Shown here: piece after piece, positions 53,665-64,000 of the stretch
Position numbering within the stretch: the first letter of the stretch is position 1
Layout: the number at the start of each line of letters is the position of its first letter
NCBI GenBank assembly: GCA_033439265.1
Contig: JAVTVX010000012.1
Coordinates: 5,941,001 to 6,005,000, forward strand
Direction of reading: 5' to 3'
Length of the DNA: 64,000 bases
Source of the DNA: Dillenia suffruticosa
Lineage: Eukaryota; Streptophyta; Magnoliopsida; Dilleniales; Dilleniaceae
Position numbers and translations under genes: made by a program
Notes under the pieces: model-generated
The model's input: only the letters and a program-made list of their open reading frames with translations
Told to the model about the DNA's origin: nothing
Databases searched by the model: none

Positions 53665-53671
<7 letters not shown>
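52922..53671. other. ACC synthase 3' UTR and spacer
   Basis: Holds the probable 3' UTR and a T-run of about 30 (53460-53489). No gene recognised. Confidence 0.5.

Positions 53672-53755
<84 letters not shown>
53672..53755. repeat. Long CT microsatellite, about 42 repeats
   Basis: Uninterrupted CT dinucleotides over 84 bases. This is the longest pure microsatellite in the window. On the minus strand it makes a spurious Arg-Glu open frame. Confidence 0.95.
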
Positions 53756-53756
<1 letters not shown>

Positions 53757-54515
53757 AAGTAGAGGGGCTTTATGTGGATAAAAAAGGTTCCCCAAAACTC
53801 TTGGATAAAAGGATAAAGACGAAAAGTTTTCTCTACCCATTGCAAGATTGAAAAGTCACTCAATTAAAGTGAATGAGAATAAGAATCGAACTTTACAATT
53901 TATTTGAATTGACGAAATGAAAATGAGATCTATAAATAAAATTTCCAAATTATGAGGTTTTTGGGATTTCTAAAATCAAGTGAAGAATGGATTTTTGAAA
54001 TCTGTTTTTAATCTCTTTGATTTCAAATCTAATTTCAATTTTGAGTGCCTATCCAGAGTACTAAAAATTATTATTATTATTATTTTTTATAAAGATTCGA
54101 ATCTAGGATTTTCAGGTCGATAGAAGGGGATTATAACCACTAAAATATTCTTTTACAAATATCAAGAGTACTAAAAATTATAATAGATAAGAAGAGTCAC
54201 ACATTGAATACATAATTAAACAGATTTAAATCTATATATTAAATTATTAAAAAATTATAAATAACCAAAGAAAACTATCGAAAGAAAATATATCATAATT
54301 CATAATTTTTAGATATCCTTTTCATGATTCCAAACTAGACTAAAAGCCTCTGAATCATAAATTGGGAGCAACCTTTTAGACCTTGTGTTCTTCCCAAAGA
54401 ATCTTGGGATGTTAAGAATGGAAGTTACACCACATCTGAGGATTATAACAACTGTGTTATCTCTTGGTATATTAATCTATCACAAAAATAAAAATTATTC
54501 ACGGACAATTGATCT
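53756..54515. other. Intergenic spacer, no gene seen
   Basis: AT-rich with an ATT triplet run at about 54069-54083. No feature supported. Confidence 0.5.
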
Positions 54516-54687
54516 AATTAGATGTGACGTTAGGTTTCTTAATTAAGTTTTTAAGTTTGACTCGCGGTTTGGGTATGGAAAAAACTACGTTAAGAAGGTA
54601 GTTTCCTTAATGAGTCACTGCGAGTCCCAAATCAGATTAATCGAAATATAACTCCAAATATCGATTGATATAACACTAAAAAAAAAA
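54516..54687 (+). mobile_element. SINE family B copy 2
   Basis: Begins near GATGTGACGTTAGG, continues with GTTTGACTCGCGGTTTGGG (B-box region), TTTCCTTAATGAGTCACTGC, the tail CAGATTAATCGAAATATAAC and an A-run at 54677-54687. Colinear with the copies at 10970-11158 (opposite strand) and 62994-63165. Target duplication not clear. Confidence 0.75.
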
Positions 54688-56894
54688 TTATCCTTTAAGT
54701 TTTTGCACATTTATATATTCCACACACTATCAAATACTCTCCAAAATTAACCAAAATTTTAATAAATCACTCTTTTATGGATTTAGTCTTATATGACAAT
54801 TTAAATATATAATTATTTTATACATTAACACAACGTTGGATTAAAGATCCAACAATAATTAGTTTAAAATTATGTTGCATATTTTTCTATAGTAGGAAAA
54901 TATAATAATTATTTTTTAACAAAAAATCGGAACTATTTCATTGAGCTTTTTGATGGGTATACTTGGAATAAGAACTCAAAAAGAATATTTTTGCTGGGTG
55001 AGTCACACAAGCGTCGGCATCAAGAGGCCAAATGTGGATGCGATGGTAAAGTCAGACAGAAGCATGTCCAAAAGCGTGTCATTCACCAGGCACATTAAAA
55101 ACACTTGCTTGCAAGAAAAGCTAATCACTTCAAGATAGTGTGCAGGTTGAATTGCAAAGATTTGACTATAATGAGATACCAACGCACGAAAAGGTTTCCC
55201 GTTTCTTTTCTTTTTTTGAATATATGATTATGTTCCCATGACAAATTTTAGGGTTCATGTCCTTTTTGTGTTTTTCTCTTTGGAATTATCAGTTTTTTGA
55301 ATTGGACATTTCGCCATGGATTGCTTTTTTGTTAGAAAGTGACTAAGCGCACAATAAGGTGGCGGGGGTTGGCGGGGGTCTTTTTCTTTGGCTCCGATAT
55401 ACTCCGGATCTTGTATAATTGGGATTCGATGATTCTAAAATTTTTTATATTTTGGGAAATGTTTTTTCAAAAACACCTCGACATTTCTTATTCCTTTGTT
55501 TTATGGAAAAAAAAAAACGTTTTTAATATCATATTTCCCTTTCTATTGCCTTCAGAGCTCGAATTCTCATCATCATAAAATGAAGAAAAATTCTTTTTTA
55601 AGAAAATGAATAATAAATTATGAAAGTTTTAACTTCTGAATACTAATGGCTAGTAAATTGATCTCATTAGATCTTCAAATTAATAAAAATAAAATAATAT
55701 TTTACATTTCTGAAAAGATTAAAATGGATTGAGAAAAGGGTAATTCTTGTTTTGTGTGGTTCGATTTGTCAGAGAAAAAAAAATCAAAATAAAAATATTG
55801 CTTCTAATTTTAGCAATTAAGATTTACCCTCAATAAGAAACTTTTAATTTGGACATAATCCTTGGAAAACAAAAATCTTGTTCATGCATATTTGACTAAA
55901 TGACATTTTATTTTATTTTTTATTATTAGTATTAATATTTGGTTTTTAGATAAACATTTGCAGAGTGAGAATGTTACATGTTGACTGGATGTGTAGCTTA
56001 ATAATAGCCACGCCAAATATGGAGAAAGTCAAACACAATGCAAGTTTTACTTTTCCTTTATATACATATATAATTTTGTTCTCATGAAATTCGTCAACAT
56101 TAACTTAATTTTCTGATAAAATATTTAAAGTTTTAAGCAAAACATTTTGGTGACAATTTCTGCAAGAGATTGACTTCTGACAGTAAACTCCAAATTTCAT
56201 TTCATGCGTTTACATGTCTTATGCGTTCCGGCTCTTGTCCGAAGGAGACATGATTTAGGCAGTAAGTTGACATTTTTGGTCTTGGCCTTTCCTCGGGGTC
56301 TTTGTAGAGGAATGAGTAAAAATTCTTTGCGTAACCATATTGGTTTCAACTACATTCGATTTGAATTCGATTATATTTTTAATATTTAAATTTTTTTTAA
56401 TATCTATTTTTATTATATATAAAAATTAAATTCAAAATTTTATTTAAAAGATATTTATATTTAATCACCAGACTAACTAGCATTGATATTTTATACTTTA
56501 TTTGCTCAAATGTTCAATTTTCACGAAAAGTTTGATTTTTGAATGCTATTTATCTTTACGGTAGAAAGCGTCAAAGTCTTAAAACTTACGGAGGTGTTGT
56601 AATTATTGTTTAAGAAATATTAGCCCTTAAACCATAAAGCCTTTCTCTTTGTTGATATTTCCTTGTAATATAAGGTAGTGTTTGTGAATTCTCAATTTCT
56701 TTCGAACTTGTTTTAACTTTTTTTATTTTGTTTTATTTTATTTAAAAATGTTTTTCAACTAAAACAAAATTTAATTTTATAATTGAAAATTGAAGATTTT
56801 GTAAGTAAAAGTCAATTATTTCAATAAAAAGATTTAAATTATTATTATATTAATAATTTTTATATTAAAAAATCTATCTAATTTCGGTTGAGTT

Positions 56895-56941
<47 letters not shown>

Positions 56942-57894
56942 AGGGGCTCATTCCCCGTTATGACTTTTATCAAGTGTGTTGACCCAAATGCACGAATTAA
57001 TTTAAGTAGTTTAGTGCTTGTCATACAAAATTTATTACATACGACTAGGCCTATTATAACACACCGACCGTGACACTATCCTGTCAAAACTTGACTCGAG
57101 CCAATTTGGATTCAACTTGGTATCGAGGATGAGCTCGAGCCCAACTGGATTGAGTTTAAAATCTTAACAAATTACTCAAAATCTATTAATTATATATTTT
57201 TTAAATAATTTTTATATGTAATTATATTTTTTAAATAATTTTTATATGTGAAATTAAGTTTATAGGTATATTTTTTAAAATATATTAGTCACACTATCCA
57301 ATGACACTATCCGATAATATTATCCGATAACACTTCAAGCTTGAGTGAGCTCGAGTTTGAGTTCATCTAAATAACACTCGGGTTGAGTTTGGGTATCAAC
57401 ACTATCCGATTTAATTCGAGTGTCATAACACCCTTACTACGTACTGACTACATCTCTGGCATGCCTGAATATGAGTCATAAAATGAGGTTCAGATCCGAT
57501 TTAATTTAACATTACATATTGAATTAAATAGATTTTATCATAATTTAAATATGAAATCAATTCAATATTCTTGTTATGTTAGCATTTTTAAGAAAGAAAA
57601 ATCAAAAGAAAATGTTTAGAGTAGGGTACGCAGACTTTGCTCGCCACTTACCATAGCTAGTTACCGATGCATCACAAACGCCGAAGTAATCAACTAGTAC
57701 TTTGTGACACAGGCAGAATGAATGTGTTTTTAATGGCACGTCGCCGTATTGGACTTTTTATTGGGTCTTCTTCTGCATTGCCTAATGATATGGGAGTAGA
57801 AATTTTGAGAACAGGTTCTACTACATTGGAATCGAAATGTTGCTAAGTGTGGATTGAATTCTTCCATGGTCCAACATAAGAAAAAGCATGTCTA
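54688..57894. other. Intergenic region, no gene seen
   Basis: Short open frames (for example near 54941-55138 and 56204-56389) match no family. A CT microsatellite lies at about 56898-56936. Sequence at 57070-57430 is rich in GAGCTCGAGC-like strings, resembling a dispersed dicot repeat of unknown class, with repeated ACACTATCC(A/G)AT motifs. Confidence 0.45.
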
Positions 57895-58092
57895 GTTACC
57901 GACGTGGGTTGTCTCAACTAAATGAGAGGTTGAGTATCCGACCGAATTTCGATTCCCGTTGGGAGTATCTGGCTCTTATGTGTATGGAGCATTTCCCGCT
58001 GGAAAAAGAAGTTATTGTAGCGGTCGGTCCGAATTAGTTAAGACGAAACCCTGAATACCGGACGGTATCCAAAATATAGTACAAAAAAACAA
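57895..58092 (+). mobile_element. SINE family A copy 4 with 14-bp target duplication
   Basis: Plus-strand copy with the B-box-like GAATTTCGATTCCC, body strings GGGAGTATCTGGCTCTTATG and GGAGCATTTCCCGC, tail GTCCGAATTAGTTAAGACGA and AATACCGGACGGTATCCAAA, then an A-rich end. Flanked by AAAAAGCATGTCTA at 57881-57894 and 58093-58106. Confidence 0.88.
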
Positions 58093-58106
58093 AAAAAGCA
58101 TGTCTA

Positions 58107-61100
58107 AGCTCTAGTTTTTGTACTGAATTATAATCTTTATAACTATCCTCTCTTTGTATTATTATATGAGATTATACGTACTATATGAATGGTATGATTA
58201 TTATTTATAAATAAGATCATCAATGCTGTCCCATTAAAATATCAAACCAAATTTTTTGTACATGGTTGTTCGCATTGTATTACGGTGTTAAATGGTGGTA
58301 AAAGGCAAAACGATAATCCAAATTTCGAAGTCAAATGGAAAGGACTTGAGTTACAGTCATGTCAGCGTCCCTAACTAATCTGATTCGAGTACTATAAAAT
58401 TTATTTTAAAAATTAATTCTTCTAAATCTTTTTTTATTATTTATAAAGTTCAAATTTGAGATGTCTGATTAAAAAGATAGAGTAATCAATCATTCAACAT
58501 AAAAAAGTTTAGTTTTATTATATCTAAATTCAAAAGTATCACCTGATGTATAAGAAAAAAAATATAAAACAATTAATAACGTTTTCCTCCGCTAATAAAA
58601 AAATATAAGAAAGAATTACTAATAATGATGTGTGCAGGTGCTCTTGATATGGTTAAATTTTAATAAAATTTTTGTTACTAATATAATTTTTTTAAAAAAA
58701 ATAATACTATCCAATAATTGCAACAGGAAAATTCAGCTAATGAAATAAATAAAAAAATTGTGACAATTTTTCATTAAAATGGCATTTCTTTTTTTATTTC
58801 TTTTGAATTTCAGTTTGCAAGAAAAGGAAAAAGAAAATTAAATGTTATCCGATACCAATACAATAGACAACAACATTTTATTAACTTATAAAGCTTTGAC
58901 TGTTATATGCCAACTCTCTCTCTCTCTCTCTTATTATATCAACAACTATACATATGTTGGTATTTTATTAATTTTTCAAACTTGAAATGTGCCCTCTTGA
59001 ATTGTTATTATTATTTTTTTCCATGTAATGCGGCTAAAAGCTTTCGGAATGGCCATGATACTTGCATGTGAGTAGCTATGACTAACATTTGGTAAGTCTA
59101 ATCCCATAGTCTTAGGGAATTTTGGTCGACCCCTTTCATGTTGCTGACTATATAGAAGGCCATGTGAGCTACATAACATTACCTTAATTTTGGTGCAGTT
59201 GGTGTCATACTCTGAGAATCTCATTTTGTTGCCCATCAATTAATTTGACTATATAGAAAGGCCCTTCTTCCAAGCGTCAACATAGCCCGTACATCGGGTT
59301 TGGTTAAGACTTAAGCCATGGCATTGATCATACCATACTTTACCCATATGAATAATATATTCATCCATATCTTCTGTAAGTATTTTATTATTTCAGCTTT
59401 GTTCACGCGTTTTTGCTTAAAACTAGTTTAAGTTTGTTTGAGATACTGGGCGGCGGATGTGCCGTTTGTCACATGGTTTGAAGAATCCTTGAAAATCTCA
59501 TTTTTTAGTTTCACTGCAAAAAGAATTGTATTTTTCATTTTTTATTTTCAATTTTCCTTGTTCCGATATAGTTCATAAATCATACATAATATGTCCTCGT
59601 AGAGACAGCTGAATGGTAAGGAGTTCTTACTCAAGTGTTTTTTCTAAGATTTAATATTCGAATATTTATACGTGTGTGTCTTTCTATAATTTTCATGACC
59701 ACATATAATGAAAAATCATTCATAATATTAAGTATATATACTAGGACTATTTTTCTCTTATAGCAAAGGGAGAATCTTTAACACAAGTTTGCACTAATAG
59801 AATTATCAGACACACATAATAATTAAGAGTCTCGAGCATGTTATGCAAACTGTGAATAAACTCAAAACCTTTGACTTTGCTTAAAAAAAAGATGCATCCT
59901 TTTAATTACTAGTTAAGTTTGGAAATAATCTGCTAGATAATTGTGTATTAACTTGCTCTAAATAATTGATCTCTCGACAACTTTAGAAATCAACAGACCA
60001 GTTTACATCTAAACTGGGGTCCTATAAAAGGTGGGTCCGCCTGTGCTCAAGCCGAGCCAGTCAAGCTCAATAACAGTGTGGCTCGAACATGATCAAACAT
60101 ACAAATGTCTAATCTTATCATTCTTTGACTTGGCTAAGTTGGAATATACTTACTATACATAAGATCCTCTAAAAAACGGAAAGACCCTAATCGAGAGACT
60201 AAAAGATTTGGTATTCAACCATGGGCAGTTGGTAATCCAATTAACAGTAACTTGAAACGGGACCAGACTAGCCAGTCTGAGTAACTGGATCATCAGTCGG
60301 TCCAAATTTCTTAATATAATCGAATTTTGAAAAAATCAATCAAAATTTGGATTTTTTTCATTCAGTCTGACCGATCTTTCATCATGATAACATCATGATT
60401 ATTAACGTATTATAATTTTTTAGATTATTAATATATTATAATTTAAATTTATTTATGATGTTATGATAACGTGATTCGATTTTTTCGTCAAATCCAACCA
60501 GTTTGACTCAGTGACCAACTAACCTCTTAGCATGATCCTTTTAGCGCGATCTGTTCATATTCCGATCTGTCTTTCAAAACACTACCAATTAAGAAAAGTT
60601 TAAGTGAGAATTGGTTGGTAGATAATAATTTTTCTCCCATCGAGAGTTAAATAAATATTGATCGGGACCATTTGCAAAGAAAAAAATTGTACTTATAATA
60701 AAGACAGAAATGTATTATACTAATCGGAGAGACTATGATTTTCTACAAACAGCCAGACTTAGTATGTGTTTTAGCTGTGAAAAGGCAAACTTGACAGTTC
60801 GATAAAGTGATGTTTAAGGTCGTCTAAATTGGCTCCTGATGAGGACATAAAAATGAAGGTTCCCCAGACAAAGGACAAGTGAGTTTACATTTACAAAAGA
60901 TGTTTCCAGACAACAACGAAGATACCCAACATTGAAATTTGACTGTTTAATCACCTCTCTAACTTATGAGACATTGACATGGTACAAGGGACCAGGACAA
61001 GAAAGTCAAGATTATGTTCACCTCACTTATTAACATTATAGACATGGTCATCACCCTCCATTTTTCTCCCTAAAACCAAAATTTTTTATAAAAAATAATT

Positions 61101-61364
61101 AGCCTCTCCACCCAATCCTATATAAAAGCAATTTGATGCTCAAATTTAGGGTAGTATTAAGACTTACATTGCCTGTCATTACATGTTAGAAGTCAAGACC
61201 GAAAATGCTATACTTTAGATTTGATTAAGTTCATTTGTTTCATATTTGTGGCCGAGCCCAAGAAAGGAAAATACTAAGAATATGCTTCTCTTTCTGTAAA
61301 ATTCTAGGTGATAGAAAAGAAAATGGAGTTAATCATGGCGACACTCCATAATAAGGCCGCGAAT
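58107..61364. other. Intergenic region, no gene seen
   Basis: A truncated family C SINE tail is probable at 58369-58510 (minus strand). Around 59604-59690 a GACAGCTGAATGGTAAGGAG string could be a tRNA-like SINE head. At 60379-60475 an imperfect palindrome pairs ATCATGATAACATCAT with ATGATGTTATGATAA. No coding region recognised. Confidence 0.45.
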
Positions 61365-61455
61365 GAGCTGTAGTTCAATTGACACCGTCTCTCTTCACTT
61401 TTGAGATTTTGAGTTTAAACTTCCTCTATATACCAAAAATAAAAAAAAAAAAAGA
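61365..61455 (+). mobile_element. Possible short tRNA-derived SINE
   Basis: GAGCTGTAGTTCAATTGACA resembles a tRNA A-box region, GAGATTTTGAGTTTAAACTT a decayed B-box, and an A-run of about 12 closes the element at 61440-61453. No target duplication was identified, so the call is tentative. Confidence 0.4.
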
Positions 61456-62993
61456 GGGAAAAAAGAAAAGAAGACTGTCCGCCTTTTTCACAAGCTTGAT
61501 CAATATTTTTTTTAACCTGCGGGCCTAACTTAGGCCCAGCCCATTTAGGCCCAAAAAATCTTGAGGGTTGGGGTAACAAATATATATATATATATATATT
61601 CTTTTTTGGGTTCAAAATCTTTTATTGTATTAGAAATTGGATCCACCCATTATTTTTAATTACTTAAATATGTTAATCCAATCCAAAAAAACCCTTGAAA
61701 TAATAGGGGTTGGGCAAAATGTGTGGACTTAGTGTTCAAACCTGGTTGATTTCTGCACCCTAAAAAAAAAAAAAACCCTGCACAAAAAAAAAAATACTGG
61801 TTGATTTGGGTATAACATATTTTTATTAGGTTTGGTTCAAAACTAATGTCTAAGTAAAAACAAACTAAGAGAATTTACCAAACTTGATAGTTAAAAGAGT
61901 AACTATTTTTTTCCCCAATAGGGGGATGGGCGAAATGAAGGGCAAAAGTGACATTTTTGATATATGTGGTATGGGGAGTCATGTGGGCTTCACATGAGCA
62001 ACTCAAGGTGTGGGACATGCAAAGGGGAACATAGAACACCTGCATACCCTTTGAAACTGTTGGGAATTAGGGGTTTGGCTCGTGCTTGATTGAAGGAGCA
62101 ACCTGGTATGGTGATGCTCACAATGATGCAGACACCAGGGGGCCACATGAACATGGCACTTTTGTTCATACCCTAAACCTTCCCTACCCCACTAAATTTC
62201 TTCTATACCTAAGTAGAAAATAAAAAACTGTAACTTGAAAATAATGGGGGTCCCCATTGTGCTCTAGATTGAGGCGTTATAGGTTGGTGATATATTTTCC
62301 AGGTGAATGATTGAGCATGTAGACGATATATATTCGATATTTGTTTGTATATTGTTTTATGGTATCTCCATTTGAATTAGGTATATATTGGCTTATTTAT
62401 TTTGAATCTGTAAAATTAAATTAGTTCTTGATTTATATTTTCCTTTTTCTATATAAAATTTAATAATCTCTATAAGATTGTTAATACAAATAATATTCTG
62501 TTTGACCAAATAGAAGATTTGGTTCCTTTCCTTTCTCTCTCTTTGCCCATCCTCTCAATAATTTTCACTAAGATGCTAATGTCCTGGTATCCATGTGTTG
62601 GCATGATTTTTTGGCTGACTGATCAGCTGAAATAGGCATGGCACGTCTCTCTCTCTCTCTCTCGGATGTTCTCGAGAAAACCTTTGTTTAGGTTGGAACC
62701 ATAAAAAGTATATTTAAAATGAATTTATCACCATAATCTCACTGAAGCATCAAATTATCAATATTTTTCATCTTTTTAGATATTTTGATCGCATTTTGAC
62801 AATCAATTTCATTAAACCAAATTCTAATTCTAAAACTCGAAATTATAAATTATTTATCATGTTTACTTAGACAATTAGTTCATTAGTCTCTCTCGTCATA
62901 TCTCGTATGAAACACACAATGTGACTGAGATGATAGTCCTGTCAAATTCTTGAACCCCAAGAAATATCAATCAAGAAATATCAATTAAACACT
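61456..62993. other. Intergenic region, no gene seen
   Basis: Includes a TA tract (about 61580-61599), A-runs near 61763-61794 and a short CT tract (about 62647-62663). No coding region recognised. Confidence 0.5.
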
Positions 62994-63165
62994 TATTAGG
63001 ATGTGACGTCAGATTTTTTAATCAAGATTTTGAGTTTGACTTATAACTTAGACATGGAGCAGACTATGTTGGGATGATAGTCCCTTAAATGAGTCACTGT
63101 AAATTCTAAATCGAATTAATCGAAACATGACTCCGTATATTAATCAGTACGGTACAAAAAAAAAA
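62994..63165 (+). mobile_element. SINE family B copy 3 with target duplication
   Basis: Starts near TATTAGGATGTGACGTCAGA, then GAGTTTGACTTATAACTTAG, CCCTTAAATGAGTCACTGTA, the tail ATCGAATTAATCGAAACATG and an A-run. Flanks 62973-62993 and 63166-63186 share 18 or 19 of 21 bases, both starting AAGAAATATCA. Confidence 0.8.
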
Positions 63166-63186
63166 AAGAAATATCACTCAAACACT

Positions 63187-64000
63187 CAAAAGCTATATAT
63201 TCTTCTCCTTAAACGTTATCCATATTGCGGTACACCTCTCATTCATCCATGGGGCACATAGATACCATCTTTCATAAAACAACTAAAAAGGTGCTTGTGT
63301 GACTAACAAGATATGCTATAGATATGAAGTTTGACATGTTTCCTAAGTCTTTGAAGTGTTGGTATCGTTTTCTCCTAAATTTGGAGTGAAGGTACGTGAA
63401 ACCACAGGCGAAAGTATTTTTTTTCTACTAATGGGAAATAAAGGAAGATGGAGGCACTTTTTGTTAAGAAGCTCCTCACGAAAGAGAAGACACTGGGAGT
63501 ACCTTTGTCTGCGGTGGTGTTGGCGGCCGCTGATAATTCTTGACCATGGTTAGAATTTTGTTTATGTTGAATGCCCAGAAAATTTCAAGGATATTTTCGT
63601 TGCACATTTTATTTTATTTTTTATGAAAAAGGATGTTTCATTAATGTTTAATCTTTGCCTTCCCTCGTAATCTTGGAGCTACCTTCATAATCAAAATTGT
63701 CATGAAGAATGGTTTTTAGACTTAGGCCGCAGTTAGATATCGATGTGAGAAGGAAGAAGGAAGGATATATATATATATGGAGGTCTCTTTAAGAAAAATT
63801 GTAATATAAAACTTATTTGTACAATGACAATTATTAACCAATAATCATGCAATATGTCAATGTCAGTGTAAAAAAATATGACTAGTGTAGTCCCACCAAA
63901 CCTCTAGCTCAATGGCACCAAAGTTTCAGAGGAAGGGTTCAAAATCTCGTATAGCTTCTCCCCTTACGCAGGGCTTTGGACCCGAGGGAATGATAAAATA
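63187..64000. other. Window end, no gene; possible SINE head at the edge
   Basis: A small plus-strand open frame at 63356-63553 has no recognisable homology. From about 63893 the strings CTCTAGCTCAATGGCACC and GAAGGGTTCAAAATCTCG are spaced like A and B boxes of a tRNA-derived SINE, possibly truncated by the window edge. Confidence 0.35.

Noticed and set aside
53663..53863. Open frame encoding a long Arg-Glu repeat
   Set aside because: Translation of the CT microsatellite; no start context or homology.
63356..63553. 65-codon open frame near the window end
   Set aside because: Trp/Arg-rich translation with no recognisable domain or splice partner.

Overview
The window is nuclear DNA of a flowering plant, almost certainly a eudicot and probably a rosid. 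It is AT-rich, its genes are interrupted by GT-AG introns, and it carries CT microsatellites, tRNA-derived SINEs, a CACTA DNA transposon and decayed copia and gypsy elements. The proteins are typical land-plant families: squalene epoxidase, a DYW-type PPR protein, a CGR2/CGR3 pectin methyltransferase and type-2 ACC synthase. The species cannot be named from the sequence. There is no CRISPR array, operon or recognisable organellar insertion.

Layout. 1-4.1 kb: AT-rich, no gene seen. 4.1-8.4 kb: complete eight-exon squalene epoxidase gene (+), with TATA box and G-box. 8.4-18.9 kb: repeat-rich block with tandem inverted-repeat units, a C-rich tract, three SINEs from different families within 0.7 kb, an internally deleted copia relic, an intact-ended non-autonomous CACTA element, a PPR pseudogene and a further SINE. 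18.9-25.3 kb: 13-exon HflX-type organellar GTPase (+), with two consecutive GC-AG introns. 27.4-33.6 kb: CGR2/CGR3-type Golgi pectin methyltransferase (+), six coding exons. 34.5-36.6 kb: intronless DYW-class PPR protein (-), convergent with the CGR gene. 36.7-51 kb: 14 kb with no intact gene, containing a gypsy relic, tandem duplications and SINEs. 51.2-52.9 kb: four-exon type-2 ACC synthase (+). 53-64 kb: intergenic, with long CT tracts and several SINEs.

The genes act in unrelated pathways (sterol/triterpene synthesis, organellar ribosome or RNA metabolism, pectin methylation, organellar RNA editing, ethylene synthesis). What ties them together is position. From memory, the order ACS - DYW PPR - CGR - HflX GTPase - second PPR matches Arabidopsis chromosome 3 around At3g49700-At3g49740, and the ACS5-CGR3 neighbours on chromosome 5 look like the duplicated partner segment. 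Here the second PPR gene survives only as a pseudogene, and the interval between ACS and PPR has grown to about 14.5 kb. No wholly new biological system was found. The most interesting points are the conserved block with one dead member, the paired GC-AG introns, and three SINE families that appear to share a 3' tail module.
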